Source: Janthinobacterium sp. ROICE36
Lineage (GTDB): Bacteria; Pseudomonadota; Gammaproteobacteria; Burkholderiales; Burkholderiaceae_D
Direction of reading: 5' to 3'
DNA length: 64,000 nt
NCBI RefSeq assembly: GCF_002869965.1
Contig: NZ_PEBS01000005.1
Span: 62,001-126,000, forward strand
The translations under genes were made by a program, and so were the position numbers. Every line of letters begins with the position of its first letter. Position 1 is the stretch's first letter. The notes beneath the pieces are model-generated. The model was given only the letters and a program-made list of their open reading frames with translations. It did not search any database and had not been told where the DNA came from. Shown in pieces: positions 17,864-27,281 of the stretch.

Positions 17864-19384
17864 TCAAGATACCTTGAAGACATTCCGCCCCAATCCGCGA
17901 TTTACAAACGTACGATCATTCTTGTCGAATACCTGGAAGGCAAGCAAACCCACGAGCAACAGCAAATTCAACAATACAATGCCTGCAATCAACAACGGTG
18001 TCCCCTCACCCTTCACCAGGTAGGCCGGCAAGCAAGCCAGCGTCAGGATCACAACGACTTTTGCTATCCAGCCCCAACCGATATCCCAGACGTATCCACG
18101 CCGACGCATGCCCGCTACCACTAGAACATTGACTATCAGCTCATTGGCAAACAGGGCAATCACCACAAACCAGACGCCCAGTTGTTCATACAAGAAAAAG
18201 TACATCAATGGCAGCACAAGAACCGATACCAGCGAGGCGCGCACCCAGACTTGCGTCAACTCGATCGCGTTACAAACCGTACCGAGTATCATGCGATGTA
18301 GGCGAAACGCGAGCCAACAGCACAGGGAGGAAAACACCATGTTGAATTCGGCATACTGTTTTCCGCCAGCGAACACCAGCACTTCGCTGCCATACACGAA
18401 GATGATGCCAAAGATCGGCACCAGGGTCAGTACGCTGATCTTGAAAACAAAACCGGCCCAACCGCCAAGCTCGCCATAATTCTGGTTGCTGGCATAGGCG
18501 CCGATCATCCTGGAGCGCACGACGCCGAAAAGCATCATGCCAGGCAGGTAATTACGAATGATATCGGTCAGGCGCAGTACAAAACCGAGACCAGCCAGAG
18601 CCTCCGCCGTCTGTACACGCGAGAGCACCACCAGCAGGAAAGAAGGCGAATACAGATATTCGACAATGCCGCTGCCATAATTATTGAACGCAACTTTCCT
18701 GATCTGCCGCCAGCTAGGCTGGCTCCACTCGCTCTGCATTTCGCCTATCTGACGCAACAAGCCGCTCACGATCACCGTTGCCAACAGCAGCGACACCAGG
18801 GCGGCCATGATTTCAACCAGCAGCAGATCTTGCGCAGTCGCCATCTGATGTTGTTTCAGATAGACCAGCGCCGCCACGATCAGCCCTCCTTTGATACTGA
18901 TGATGACCTGCAGCCATCGCTGCATGGCCATGGCTTCCAGGGTATTGTCACGTAATATACGCATCACTCCTTCGACGACCAGCAAGACGGCAAACAGCGG
19001 CAGCAGGTCAAACGGAAAGTCACTACCGATCAGCGAAAAAAACTTATCGCGCAATAAAAAAATGACGCTGGCGATCATTGCAAGCACACAAAATCTGCTC
19101 AGCACTACCATTAGTATCATCCGCACCGCGCCTGAACGACATTGATTCATCCGATATGCAGGCAGATAACGCAAAATCACCCAATCGAGTCCAAGAGTAC
19201 TCAAACCCAAGGTAATTTCCAACATTGCCATAGAAATAATATAACGCCCGAACTCGGCCACAGGTAAGAGGCGTACGGAAAGGCCCAGTATCGCTGCCGT
19301 CAGAATGGCAGTGGGTACCTTGCCAATCAGAAAAGCAAGAATGTTCTTTCGGGTATTAGATCCTGAATACGGCGTTTTTGACAT
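17864..19384 (-). CDS. Wzx-like oligosaccharide flippase (MOP superfamily)
   Basis: This 506-residue integral membrane protein has about 12-14 hydrophobic segments spread over its whole length. An N-terminal block resembles polysaccharide biosynthesis proteins of the Wzx/MATE type: VPTAILTAAILGLSVRLLPVAEFGRYI. It should move the undecaprenyl-linked repeat unit from the cytoplasmic to the periplasmic face of the inner membrane. With the Wzy-like polymerase at 23907 and the chain-length protein EpsF this completes a Wzx/Wzy-dependent assembly route. It lies 71 bases after the glycosyltransferase gene at 19456. Confidence 0.85.
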   Translation of the reverse strand: MSKTPYSGSNTRKNILAFLIGKVPTAILTAAILGLSVRLLPVAEFGRYIISMAMLEITLGLSTLGLDWVILRYLPAYRMNQCRSGAVRMILMVVLSRFCVLAMIASVIFLLRDKFFSLIGSDFPFDLLPLFAVLLVVEGVMRILRDNTLEAMAMQRWLQVIISIKGGLIVAALVYLKQHQMATAQDLLLVEIMAALVSLLLATVIVSGLLRQIGEMQSEWSQPSWRQIRKVAFNNYGSGIVEYLYSPSFLLVVLSRVQTAEALAGLGFVLRLTDIIRNYLPGMMLFGVVRSRMIGAYASNQNYGELGGWAGFVFKISVLTLVPIFGIIFVYGSEVLVFAGGKQYAEFNMVFSSLCCWLAFRLHRMILGTVCNAIELTQVWVRASLVSVLVLPLMYFFLYEQLGVWFVVIALFANELIVNVLVVAGMRRRGYVWDIGWGWIAKVVVILTLACLPAYLVKGEGTPLLIAGIVLLNLLLLVGLLAFQVFDKNDRTFVNRGLGRNVFKVS

Positions 19385-19455
19385 AGTGTTTCAGACAAGA
19401 TTAGCAGTCGATAAATTTGGTGCCGCATTGCTGGAAAGCCCGCACGCATGATTTG

Positions 19456-20724
19456 TCAGGACCTTGACGGCAAGAACTGGCGATAGGCGAGTGCCAGTTG
19501 TTCGGCCAATATCTGATAGCTGCGCACCGAACGAATAAAATCCGGCCCCCGCGATGCTTTTTCCCGAGCCGCTGCCGGATCTGCCAGAACTTCCGTCAAG
19601 GCTGCAGCCAATGCTTCTACGGAACTGCCGCTCAGCCATCCGGCGGCACTGCGTGTCAGGACCGCTTCCTGGTCCGGATTGTCGTTTCCCACGCACGGTA
19701 AGCCCAACGCCAGATATTCCAGCAATTTCGTCGGCGAACTCACATCATATAGCTGGCCTCGCGGTATATACGACACGGCCACATCAGCAGCTGCAAGTAA
19801 GGACCAAGCCTGCGCCTTCGGTAACCAGCCAGTGATGCGTACATGTTCTTGTAGTCCTAGCCTGGCACAGTATGCCCGAAGCTGTTCGGTGTCCACGCGA
19901 TTGGGCGAGTCGCCGATCAGCAACAGACACGCTTGCGGCTGAGCATGACGAACAAGGTACAGGGTATCGATCAGACGGGGGATGTCGCGCGCCTTGTCCA
20001 GTGTGCCGAGGTAAGCGATCAATGGCACGTCACTCCAGTCGGCAAGCCGCTGCCTGACCACCTCATCGGGCTGAAATGCCATATCCACGCCCATGGGTAC
20101 AGCCGAAATCTTCCCAGCTGCAATACCTCGTTCAATGAGGAACATCCGCATCGCCTCGCTTTGAACAAAAATATGCCGCGACTGTGGCAGGATAAATTTG
20201 TACAGCAACGCTTTCTCGATGCAGCCTTTCAGCAATACCAGACGGCTGCGCAATCCAGCGCCCGCACGGATTTGTTCTGTCGCACGTTCGATACGCCCTT
20301 CGCTCATCAGGAATGACATCCAGTAAGCAAATGGAATGCCCTTGAGCCGCGCCACGATCACACCGAGCAGGCTGATGCTGACCATGTCACGTACCTGGAT
20401 CAGATCACAATCTGCTTTACGTACAGAAAACAATGTCCGCACGCACAGCCAAAGAAAAGCCATTTCCCTTTTCAACCTGCTGACATGAAAGCGGGGACGC
20501 CGTACCGATGCAAAAGCTGCCTGATCGATATCGGCGCTACCTGCCATTCCAACCATGTCGCAGACGATGCCCTGCCCTGGCAAATATATGCCAAATAAGG
20601 TTTGCACGTCGGCACGGAAAGTTGGCAGGGATTCAGGAACGAACTGCAGCAAACGCAAAGGCAATGGAAGAGAGCTCAATTTTTTACATTCAATTATGTG
20701 AATCTCGTCGACCGCGCAGATCAA
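19456..20724 (-). CDS. Glycosyltransferase (GT4-like), start unresolved
   Basis: This is a GT-B fold glycosyltransferase of about 400-422 residues. LRLLQFVPESLPTFRADV is a typical N-terminal strand-loop of exopolysaccharide glycosyltransferases. VPMGVDMAFQPD and IAYLGTLDKARDIPRLID open the C-terminal domain, and SPTKLLEYLALGLPCVGND is the donor site. No ATG exists before the conserved N-terminus. The candidates are TTG codons at 20724, 20679 and 20658, and none has a good ribosome binding site. It is the first gene after the terminator at 20846, so its own promoter should lie in 20725-20845. Confidence 0.75.
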   Translation of the reverse strand: MICAVDEIHIIECKKLSSLPLPLRLLQFVPESLPTFRADVQTLFGIYLPGQGIVCDMVGMAGSADIDQAAFASVRRPRFHVSRLKREMAFLWLCVRTLFSVRKADCDLIQVRDMVSISLLGVIVARLKGIPFAYWMSFLMSEGRIERATEQIRAGAGLRSRLVLLKGCIEKALLYKFILPQSRHIFVQSEAMRMFLIERGIAAGKISAVPMGVDMAFQPDEVVRQRLADWSDVPLIAYLGTLDKARDIPRLIDTLYLVRHAQPQACLLLIGDSPNRVDTEQLRAYCARLGLQEHVRITGWLPKAQAWSLLAAADVAVSYIPRGQLYDVSSPTKLLEYLALGLPCVGNDNPDQEAVLTRSAAGWLSGSSVEALAAALTEVLADPAAAREKASRGPDFIRSVRSYQILAEQLALAYRQFLPSRS

Positions 20725-20845
20725 CCGGCTGGCCAGGCAGATAGGCAGCGTGGCTAGCTAGGTCAGCGCGCCCGCCAAGCTTATCGTACTGTTGATAGCG
20801 CACAGTGATAGCGACACCAACATTCATTGGAATAATTATAACAAA

Positions 20846-20878
20846 AAAAGGCGATTACTCATATAGTAGTCGCCTTTT
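20846..20878 (-). terminator. Strong intrinsic terminator after the heparinase-like gene
   Basis: AAAAGGCGA(C/T)TACT and its complement form a 14-bp stem with one G-T pair and a 5-base loop, followed on the minus strand by seven T residues. It lies about 45 bases after the stop codon of the gene at 20922 and splits the exopolysaccharide locus into separate transcripts. Confidence 0.9.
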
Positions 20879-20921
20879 CTAACATCTCCCTTGGGAATTG
20901 TCTACAGGAAACAATATTTCA

Positions 20922-23291
20922 CTACCATTTCGGTAGCGTAATAGTCTGACCTCCGATAAGCACGGTGCGCGAGGTGGCGTTCGATGTCAGCGAGACGGCC
21001 GGGTTCTTGCAATCGACGTCGAGCAATATCAAAAACTCTGTCTTCTTGTCGAGCGGCCGTTTATACGCACCGTGGCTTTCCGTGGTACCTGCTTTTGGAG
21101 GTGCGCCGGTCAGTCTGACAAACGGAGCACCACCGATGATAGGCCGCATGCAAACGGAACTGTCGCCATTCTGAATTTTCATGCCGCCATTCGGCAATCC
21201 GGTCATTGGTGTCGGCGAGTGGACGTTCCATTCAAAAGCTCGGGCCGTAGCCGATTCAAGCGTATCCCACACAACAAAGGCGTTCTGCCCACGCAAATAC
21301 CATACCTTGCGCGTAGCGGTTTTCAATTTGCCGTCATAGGCAGGCACTGCCTCGCCGGCAGCATAATCAAGCGTACTGGTGGTAGAAAATGCCGTTATGT
21401 TGCCAGTGCGTGCAAGGTTGATATTATTGCCATCCGTTCCCTGCCCAACGCCGCCGTCAAACGTGATGCCATTATGCGACTTGGTCTGGCGATACCAGCT
21501 ATTCCACAATGGCGAACCGTACCAGTCATAATAACCAGCCTCGATCATAAGCGGCTTGCCGCCGCTGACAAGCACTATGCTGTTCTGGTCCCCGTGGCTG
21601 TGGTTATAGGCACCGAATGGACTTGATTTGAAATAGAGCGAAGTGCGCATGCGGTCTGCGAGGTCGCTATGCATGGCAACCCATCCTATGCTCCGGTACA
21701 AAGCCGCATTCGCGGGTGGCTTGCTCACTACAATCTGATTGACCGGCAAAGGCGATGGCGCCATCAACAAGGTCAATGGGTCTTCGGTGCCGACAAGATT
21801 GCTGTAGTACCACTTAGCCTCGGGCGTGGCAAAACGTGAAGCATAGCCTTTCAATATATTCGTATTGGGCTTGTCTTCATGACCATCACCGAATACATGG
21901 GTAAGCGAACCCGGTGGCACAAAATGCATGAAAAAGCGGGAAAATCCGGAGGCCCAAGGCTTTTTGTATAGATTGAGGCCAATCGCCTGCCCGAGCGGAT
22001 CCCAAATTTGCAAGGAATAGTCCACAGCAACTTGCCCGTATGCGCTACCGTTGGCGTAACCACCTTCCGGACCGCTCCACGCATAGATCTGGTGAATATA
22101 AGTACGCACCGAAAAATCAAACCAATTTTGCGCTGCGGGGATATCGCCCACCGTCAAGGCGGAGATCAGGGCAAGGAAACCCAAGGTATTGCCGCCATGG
22201 GAATCAAACGGATATTGATCCAGGCGACCATTACTGCCAGACAAATCTTTGTAGATAGCATCAGTGCGAACACTTACCACGTCCAGCCAGCGATTGCGCT
22301 GCGCGAGCGTCAGGTCGTTCCACAACAAGTCAACGGCTTTTGCGAGCGACAGGGCAATGGAGCGGGTAGCCTGGTCCTGATTCACATAGCTGGTGGCGCC
22401 TGTCGGCGACAGCGCCGCCAGCTCTTCGCCACGCGCTATCGCTTCTGCCAGATACACAGGTCTCTTGGCGTCGCCTTGCATCAGCCGGTATAACAATGCC
22501 GACGCGTCGAGTTGGTGCGCCGCCCGCGTCACGCGTGTCCGGATATCCGTGTTTTGTACGGCTGCAGCGGCAGTCAGCGTTGTCGAGGAATTACCCCAGT
22601 CACTGTCGCGGACGGGAGCCATGACGCCTATGCGCGACGTCACGTCGGCAATCAGATTTTTTACCGCCGCACCGCGCTCGGCGATCATTGCCGCATCCCA
22701 CTTTGAATAGGGCAGAAAATTGGCAGGAAGCGAACGGGAGCGGCCATGCGCAAGCACGTTGCTTTTCAAGCCCTCACTTTCGACCACTTCAAAACTGCCG
22801 GAACTGGCATCGACCACAAAATTACGCAAATCCGACCAGTCTGTAGCGGCTGCCTCTGCGGCCGGCAAGATCGCTCCCATTGCCAATTGCTCTGCCGACG
22901 CGGCAGAAAAGCCAGCATTCTTGGCACGGGTTCGCGCAGCAGACTCGTCTTCCGCCATTTTTGCCGTCTTAAGAAAGGGGCTGACCTTCCAAGTATATTG
23001 CCCGGTAACCAATGTTTTCGGTGGCAAATACCAATTGCGTGCCGTCACGCCTTTCGTCAGCACTCCGTTGCTCGACGTCATGACGACGATATACCAGGTA
23101 TTGCTTACGGCTTTCGGATGACGCGACCAGGTAAATCCAGGGGGATTCTGTGCCTGTATCTGGAACTGCTCTGGTCCAGGCCGCACCGCGGCAAGATCAG
23201 TAGAAGTTGTCCAATCAGCATGGCTTTGACCACTGACGGCTAAACAGAGGAGTGTCGCGATATGCAAAGCGCTGATGGGATGTGAGCTCAT
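20922..23291 (-). CDS. Exported heparinase II/III-like protein with DUF4962-type N-terminal region
   Basis: This 789-residue protein has a signal peptide (SALHIATLLCLAVSGQSHA, cleaved before DWTTS), so unlike the lyase at 12215 it is exported. An N-terminal beta-domain (VRPGPEQFQIQAQNPPGFTW) is followed by an alpha/alpha barrel with DSHGGNTLGFLALIS and a C-terminal sandwich with YNHSHGDQNSIVL and TKSHNGITFDGG, matching the His-rich motifs of heparinase II/III-like lyases. It could cut or process the exopolysaccharide in the periplasm. The ATG at 23291 has GGAG upstream and opens the signal peptide. It has its own promoter candidate and terminator, so it is a separate transcription unit inside the locus. 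Confidence 0.8.
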   Translation of the reverse strand: MSSHPISALHIATLLCLAVSGQSHADWTTSTDLAAVRPGPEQFQIQAQNPPGFTWSRHPKAVSNTWYIVVMTSSNGVLTKGVTARNWYLPPKTLVTGQYTWKVSPFLKTAKMAEDESAARTRAKNAGFSAASAEQLAMGAILPAAEAAATDWSDLRNFVVDASSGSFEVVESEGLKSNVLAHGRSRSLPANFLPYSKWDAAMIAERGAAVKNLIADVTSRIGVMAPVRDSDWGNSSTTLTAAAAVQNTDIRTRVTRAAHQLDASALLYRLMQGDAKRPVYLAEAIARGEELAALSPTGATSYVNQDQATRSIALSLAKAVDLLWNDLTLAQRNRWLDVVSVRTDAIYKDLSGSNGRLDQYPFDSHGGNTLGFLALISALTVGDIPAAQNWFDFSVRTYIHQIYAWSGPEGGYANGSAYGQVAVDYSLQIWDPLGQAIGLNLYKKPWASGFSRFFMHFVPPGSLTHVFGDGHEDKPNTNILKGYASRFATPEAKWYYSNLVGTEDPLTLLMAPSPLPVNQIVVSKPPANAALYRSIGWVAMHSDLADRMRTSLYFKSSPFGAYNHSHGDQNSIVLVSGGKPLMIEAGYYDWYGSPLWNSWYRQTKSHNGITFDGGVGQGTDGNNINLARTGNITAFSTTSTLDYAAGEAVPAYDGKLKTATRKVWYLRGQNAFVVWDTLESATARAFEWNVHSPTPMTGLPNGGMKIQNGDSSVCMRPIIGGAPFVRLTGAPPKAGTTESHGAYKRPLDKKTEFLILLDVDCKNPAVSLTSNATSRTVLIGGQTITLPKW

Positions 23292-23906
23292 TGAAAATCT
23301 CCGGAAGGTAAGTTCGTGTACGCTGGAAAACGATGCAAAAAAGATTTTTTTGCACATCAGACTAGACAAAATTTTTTAATATGCCCTAAAAAACAATATA
23401 AAAAAACCCACCTTTATATTGCCAAAAAAAATAAAAAAGGCGCCAAGCAAGATTATCTTACACCCATTCCCATCCAGCAATATTACTTTTACAAATTTTT
23501 CATTTATTCTTTTAACGTTGTAAATATGCAGATATTTTTCTCAATGCCAGCCATGGAAAATAATTACATTTAAAGAAAAAAAATTAACGATCACTCAACA
23601 GGAATTTACTTTGCTATTCAAAAAAACAGTGAAGGTTGACGCTCGCGTGCTGACATTACTGGGTGCACAGGCAAACCCAAAAAACACTAGCCAAGGGGGG
23701 GGTATGACGTCGGAAATTACGACAAAGGCAACGTCCACTCCGCACTGCGGCGGCCGGAACGCGCGTTGCCTTACCAGGGTTGCTGGCGCAGTGGGAAGCA
23801 TTCTGTAGCAGTCATACTGCCGTCTTGCCTTTATACCAGCATCGTGGACAGCTCGAAGCAAAATGTATGAAAGGGCCCGCTGGTCCTGCGTCTCTGGCCA
23901 CTAAGA
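23292..23906. other. 615-base intergenic region inside the exopolysaccharide locus
   Basis: The part next to the heparinase-like gene (23292-23600) is very AT-rich and carries a promoter candidate at 23452-23480. The part next to the polymerase (23640-23906) has normal GC but no open frame with recognisable features; one frame contains an eight-base homopolymer (G on the plus strand, near 23696-23703). I see no transposase motif, terminal repeat or RNA gene. It may be the remains of a small gene or a long untranslated region. Confidence 0.4.
23452..23480 (-). promoter_or_regulatory. Predicted sigma-70 promoter of the exported heparinase-like gene
   Basis: On the minus strand TTGCTG and GATAAT are separated by exactly 17 bases. 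They lie about 160 bases upstream of the ATG at 23291 within an AT-rich stretch. Confidence 0.5.
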
Positions 23907-25508
23907 CTAATAACGAGAAATCGTCCTGCCACGGGCCGCCATCGATGGCGAATCGGACATTTCCTCTGCCACGTCAGCCGGAGTTGAAAACCTGGATAGT
24001 TGCACCACCGTACCAAGCGTCAGCATGAACAAAAGTTGCGCAGTTGGCTCATCCATCAAAGCGCGGTTATAGATCAGCATGGACAGATAAAGAACCAGCA
24101 TCGTCACGCAGGCCTCCATCATGGCCCGCTCGACAGCCGTACCGCGTTTTTTGGAAATGAACCGCCAGCCAGCGAAAATCCCGGCTAACAGCATCAGGAT
24201 ATACGCCGCCGTGCCAAGAAGGCCTACGTCCCACAACAGGATAGCCAGTGTCGTGGCGTCGATATGCAAAGGCGCATAACGGCGTGCAACGTCACCAGCG
24301 GCCAGCAAACCGGTCAACTTACTTGAACCAGGGCCAAATCCGACCAGGCGCTTCGGGATCGTGGCGGTATGGTCGTTCACCCATAATGCGATCGATGCTC
24401 CCCGACTAACTTCACCTGTAATATAGTTAACATTTGTCGGATCAAAGAAATATCCTCCTCCGGCGTTCAATTTCTCGGAAATAGTATGTCCCTTATCGAC
24501 CACTTTACCCCAATACAATGCATTATATACCATGTAAGTTGCACCCATAAATACAACAATCAACATGCAATAAGCAAACAGGGAAAATACATTCTTGAAT
24601 ATTCTTTTTCTGAGAACCCAGAAAGATGCAAGTGGAACCCAAATAAAAGCAGCTTTGACTTCACCCAATAAAATAATGGCTAGACCTGTCAGACAGATCA
24701 ATATAAGACGCACACCCGGCATTAACTTATGATCCCAGCGCGCAAAGCAATACGTCATGACGGTGATGACGAAGAAAACAAGAATTGCGCTATTTCCGCC
24801 ACCTTGCGGAGTACCACCAAAAGTGCCGACAATCGAGTCAAACGAGCGTGCCGTAGCGATAAAGAAATGTTGGTACACAACGACAGGCAGTTGCAGCAAC
24901 ATGATCAGGGTGAAAAACTTCCACATTTTTTCCAGTTGGATGCTTTCCCAACGAAAGCAAAAGAAAGCGAATAACACGCTGAACATTGGCAGGCCGGCTT
25001 TGATGGCGGCGGCTGTCTGGCCGATGGAAACTCGATTGAATACGATGCTCATGAAGAAGCAGGAGACATACAGTAATGCACATACGGCCAGAAAACCGCA
25101 ACGCGCGTCGGGCGGCATTTTGACCATCCCCTTACGTCGTCCGGTCAATTCCAGCAGCGCTTTAAAAAAGTAGAGCACGGAAAATCCGACGGCAACCCAT
25201 GTAGCCGAGCGCAGGCCAAGAAAGTACATCGCACTACCCTGGATGATAAAGGTAATCAGGATCAGAACAAATAACATGTTCTGAAGTTTCATTAGAAAGA
25301 ACAGCAGTATCGCAAATACAGCACCACCAGCCATTGTCAACAGGATGGGCGAATCCAGTCCACCAATGAGACCAATAAAAAGTGCCACAAAACCGAAAGC
25401 CAGGGTCAACGCCCAGGACAATCGCTGACTGTTATCCTGCCGATTCCGCTGCGACCGCCACTGCTGCGCCTCGCCAGCAACTGCCTTGGCAGTGAAAGGA
25501 ATTTTCAT
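23907..25508 (-). CDS. Wzy-like polysaccharide polymerase / O-antigen ligase-family membrane protein
   Basis: This 533-residue polytopic membrane protein has 11-13 hydrophobic segments. The hydrophobic run FGFVALFIGLIGGL lies near the start, and a large soluble loop (about residues 310-390, with YFFDPTNVNYITGEVSRG and KRLVGFGPGSSKL) lies in the C-terminal half, as in O-antigen ligase/Wzy proteins. VGFGPGSS plus a following Arg/His region resembles the periplasmic active loop of this family. It should polymerise repeat units in the periplasm. It follows epsI by 184 bases, with hairpins in the gap. The ATG at 25508 was chosen over an upstream start because AGAGA lies just before it. Confidence 0.8.
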   Translation of the reverse strand: MKIPFTAKAVAGEAQQWRSQRNRQDNSQRLSWALTLAFGFVALFIGLIGGLDSPILLTMAGGAVFAILLFFLMKLQNMLFVLILITFIIQGSAMYFLGLRSATWVAVGFSVLYFFKALLELTGRRKGMVKMPPDARCGFLAVCALLYVSCFFMSIVFNRVSIGQTAAAIKAGLPMFSVLFAFFCFRWESIQLEKMWKFFTLIMLLQLPVVVYQHFFIATARSFDSIVGTFGGTPQGGGNSAILVFFVITVMTYCFARWDHKLMPGVRLILICLTGLAIILLGEVKAAFIWVPLASFWVLRKRIFKNVFSLFAYCMLIVVFMGATYMVYNALYWGKVVDKGHTISEKLNAGGGYFFDPTNVNYITGEVSRGASIALWVNDHTATIPKRLVGFGPGSSKLTGLLAAGDVARRYAPLHIDATTLAILLWDVGLLGTAAYILMLLAGIFAGWRFISKKRGTAVERAMMEACVTMLVLYLSMLIYNRALMDEPTAQLLFMLTLGTVVQLSRFSTPADVAEEMSDSPSMAARGRTISRY

Positions 25509-25600
25509 ATTTTCTCTTTTAAACTGCAGCACTTAGTAATCTTCGGAAAATTATTGTGAATTAATTGCGACCAGAAGCAGATACAATGTAAGGCGCTAGC

Positions 25601-25632
25601 CACTAGCAGTGCCAGCACTGCTAGTGCTGGCA
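25601..25632 (-). repeat. Two overlapping, mutually exclusive hairpins between epsI and the polymerase gene
   Basis: CACTAGCAGTGC and GCACTGCTAGTG (25601-25626) form a perfect 12-bp stem. TGCCAGCAC and GTGCTGGCA (25610-25632) form a perfect 9-bp stem that uses part of the same bases. Only one can form at a time. There is no T-run, so neither is a standard terminator. It lies within the probable epsD-to-polymerase transcript. Confidence 0.6.
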
Positions 25633-25692
25633 GCACAGCAGAACGCCGATTGTGGAAGCTATAAATCAAAAGAATTTATTGGGGAGGGGTAC

Positions 25693-26379
25693 TTAACTAC
25701 CAAATGTACCAATTAATCTGACACGCGACACTTCGTCCAGTGCTTCCAACATATCATTAACAAATTTTGCCTGTACCTTATAAGCGCCTTCGACATCCGT
25801 ATCAATGGTCGATACCCTAACCAGCATGCCGTCAGGCACAGAGCCCATCAGCCCATAGCGCAATTGTTGCATGCGCTGTTCAAATCCAGGCAGCGTTGCT
25901 TTTTTCCCAATCGTGATCCAATAAGTGATGGGTTCATTGCGACCGCCACTCACGGCAAACAGGCGCTTTACAGGCAAATCTCCATAGTCTGTCCGGAGTG
26001 CGCCATTCGCAGCATGGCTGACTTCAAATCCCTGAGCCGTATAACACACCTCAGGCTTGTGCACACCCATGTTATCGCTCTGATCGCCACCATATGCCAT
26101 GGAAAGCATCACGCGCTGTCCATCCTTACTGATATACGTGCGCGTCAGCGTCTGGTTATAAATCTTGTTAAGCTTGGCTTGCGTCTCTGGGTCTACCTGC
26201 AATGGAGCCAGGCTCGAGTCCACCGTCCAACCACCAAAATCCTTGGGAATGATTTTTTCCAGATTAAACTTTGCCTGGGCATCAGCCATTTTTACTGATG
26301 GCGTAACGACTTTAGTCACCGCTGCAGAAGAAAACATCAGCAGGCCAAGCGCGATACTGATTTTCATCGATTTATTCAT
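25693..26379 (-). CDS. epsI: Exosortase B-associated protein EpsI
   Basis: This 228-residue protein belongs to the EpsI family that accompanies or is fused to exosortases. It has an N-terminal membrane anchor or signal (SIALGLLMFSSAAV) and the family blocks IPKDFGGWTVD, RTYISKDGQRVMLSMAYGGDQSDNMGVHKPEVCYTAQGF and a conserved YWITIG. It is probably a periplasmic partner of exosortase B or acts in polymer export; the exact role is not known. Its ATG overlaps the stop of xrtB in ATGA, so the two are translationally coupled. An ATG four codons further in is possible. Confidence 0.88.
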   Translation of the reverse strand: MNKSMKISIALGLLMFSSAAVTKVVTPSVKMADAQAKFNLEKIIPKDFGGWTVDSSLAPLQVDPETQAKLNKIYNQTLTRTYISKDGQRVMLSMAYGGDQSDNMGVHKPEVCYTAQGFEVSHAANGALRTDYGDLPVKRLFAVSGGRNEPITYWITIGKKATLPGFEQRMQQLRYGLMGSVPDGMLVRVSTIDTDVEGAYKVQAKFVNDMLEALDEVSRVRLIGTFGS

Positions 26380-27281
26380 GATTTTCCTGTCACCTTGACA
26401 TTTTTTCGCTCATGCCACCGTGCAATCCATTGCAACAGACTGTCGATGGAAAGAATCAGTGTTAACGCAGTGATAAAAAGTACCATTCCGGCAAAACCAT
26501 GCAAAAAACCCTGGCCAGCAGCGTCGCCGAAGTAATAGGTAATCAGCGAGAGCACGATCACACGTATGACATTGGCTGAAAACGAAATAGGAATAATCAA
26601 CACCGCCAGCCCGACATTTCTAAACACAGAGGTGTGCCGCACGAGATTCAGATAAAACAGACCGAGCGCTTCCAGGGTCAGCAGCGTCTGCAAACCGGCA
26701 CAGGCATCTGCCACCAGCAGTTGATACTGGCCGATTTGCAGAATGACGCCGGTACGCGCTATCGGGTAACCTGCCATAAACAACAAATACTCGGTCGCAT
26801 AGGAAACCGCCATTTTCATCGGCATGGTTAACATGCTGACCAGCGGACCCGGCAGCGGGATCATGAACAGCATGAAGAAAAACGGAAACCACAAGACGTT
26901 TAGCGCAGCATTTCCTCTTTTAAGCAACAGCACTGACGCCAGCGATAAGATAAATGAAAAAATTTCGAGTGCCAGTATCTGCTGGGAGCGTCCCAGGATG
27001 TACATCGCCATGGCCATTACCATAACAATCCATCCCATGTTGGATGGTGTGCCAAGACGACTTTTTTCCAGCATTACGGGCGATTGGCGATACATCAGCC
27101 ACAGCGACAGGCTCAGGATGATCGGACCATGAGCCTGTTCTTCCGTTTGCCAAATACCCGTCATTAATCCATAGAATGTCGGTATATACAATACCAGTAA
27201 GCCCGCCAGTACCGGCCACCATTCTGGCAATATTTGGCGCACACTTTGCAGCCTGCCCGCTGCCATGCCCGCGCGGTCCAT
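26376..27281 (-). CDS. xrtB: Exosortase B
   Basis: This 301-residue membrane protein has about eight transmembrane segments. It is a transpeptidase-like cysteine protease that recognises PEP-CTERM tails. The three active-site residues of exosortases are all present: Cys194 in VADACAGLQTL, Arg240 in ANVIRVIVLS and His261 in GQGFLHGFAGM. The early HGPIILSLSLWL block is also typical. Position between epsG and epsI identifies the B subtype (EpsH). It overlaps epsG by one base and epsI by four. Likely substrates in the window are the PEP-CTERM proteins at 3618, 5567, 6230 and 37903. Confidence 0.93.
   Translation of the reverse strand: MDRAGMAAGRLQSVRQILPEWWPVLAGLLVLYIPTFYGLMTGIWQTEEQAHGPIILSLSLWLMYRQSPVMLEKSRLGTPSNMGWIVMVMAMAMYILGRSQQILALEIFSFILSLASVLLLKRGNAALNVLWFPFFFMLFMIPLPGPLVSMLTMPMKMAVSYATEYLLFMAGYPIARTGVILQIGQYQLLVADACAGLQTLLTLEALGLFYLNLVRHTSVFRNVGLAVLIIPISFSANVIRVIVLSLITYYFGDAAGQGFLHGFAGMVLFITALTLILSIDSLLQWIARWHERKNVKVTGKS

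Noticed and set aside
23595..23861. An 88-codon minus-strand frame after the polymerase gene.
   Set aside because: No recognisable motif; the frame runs through a homopolymer and into AT-rich DNA.
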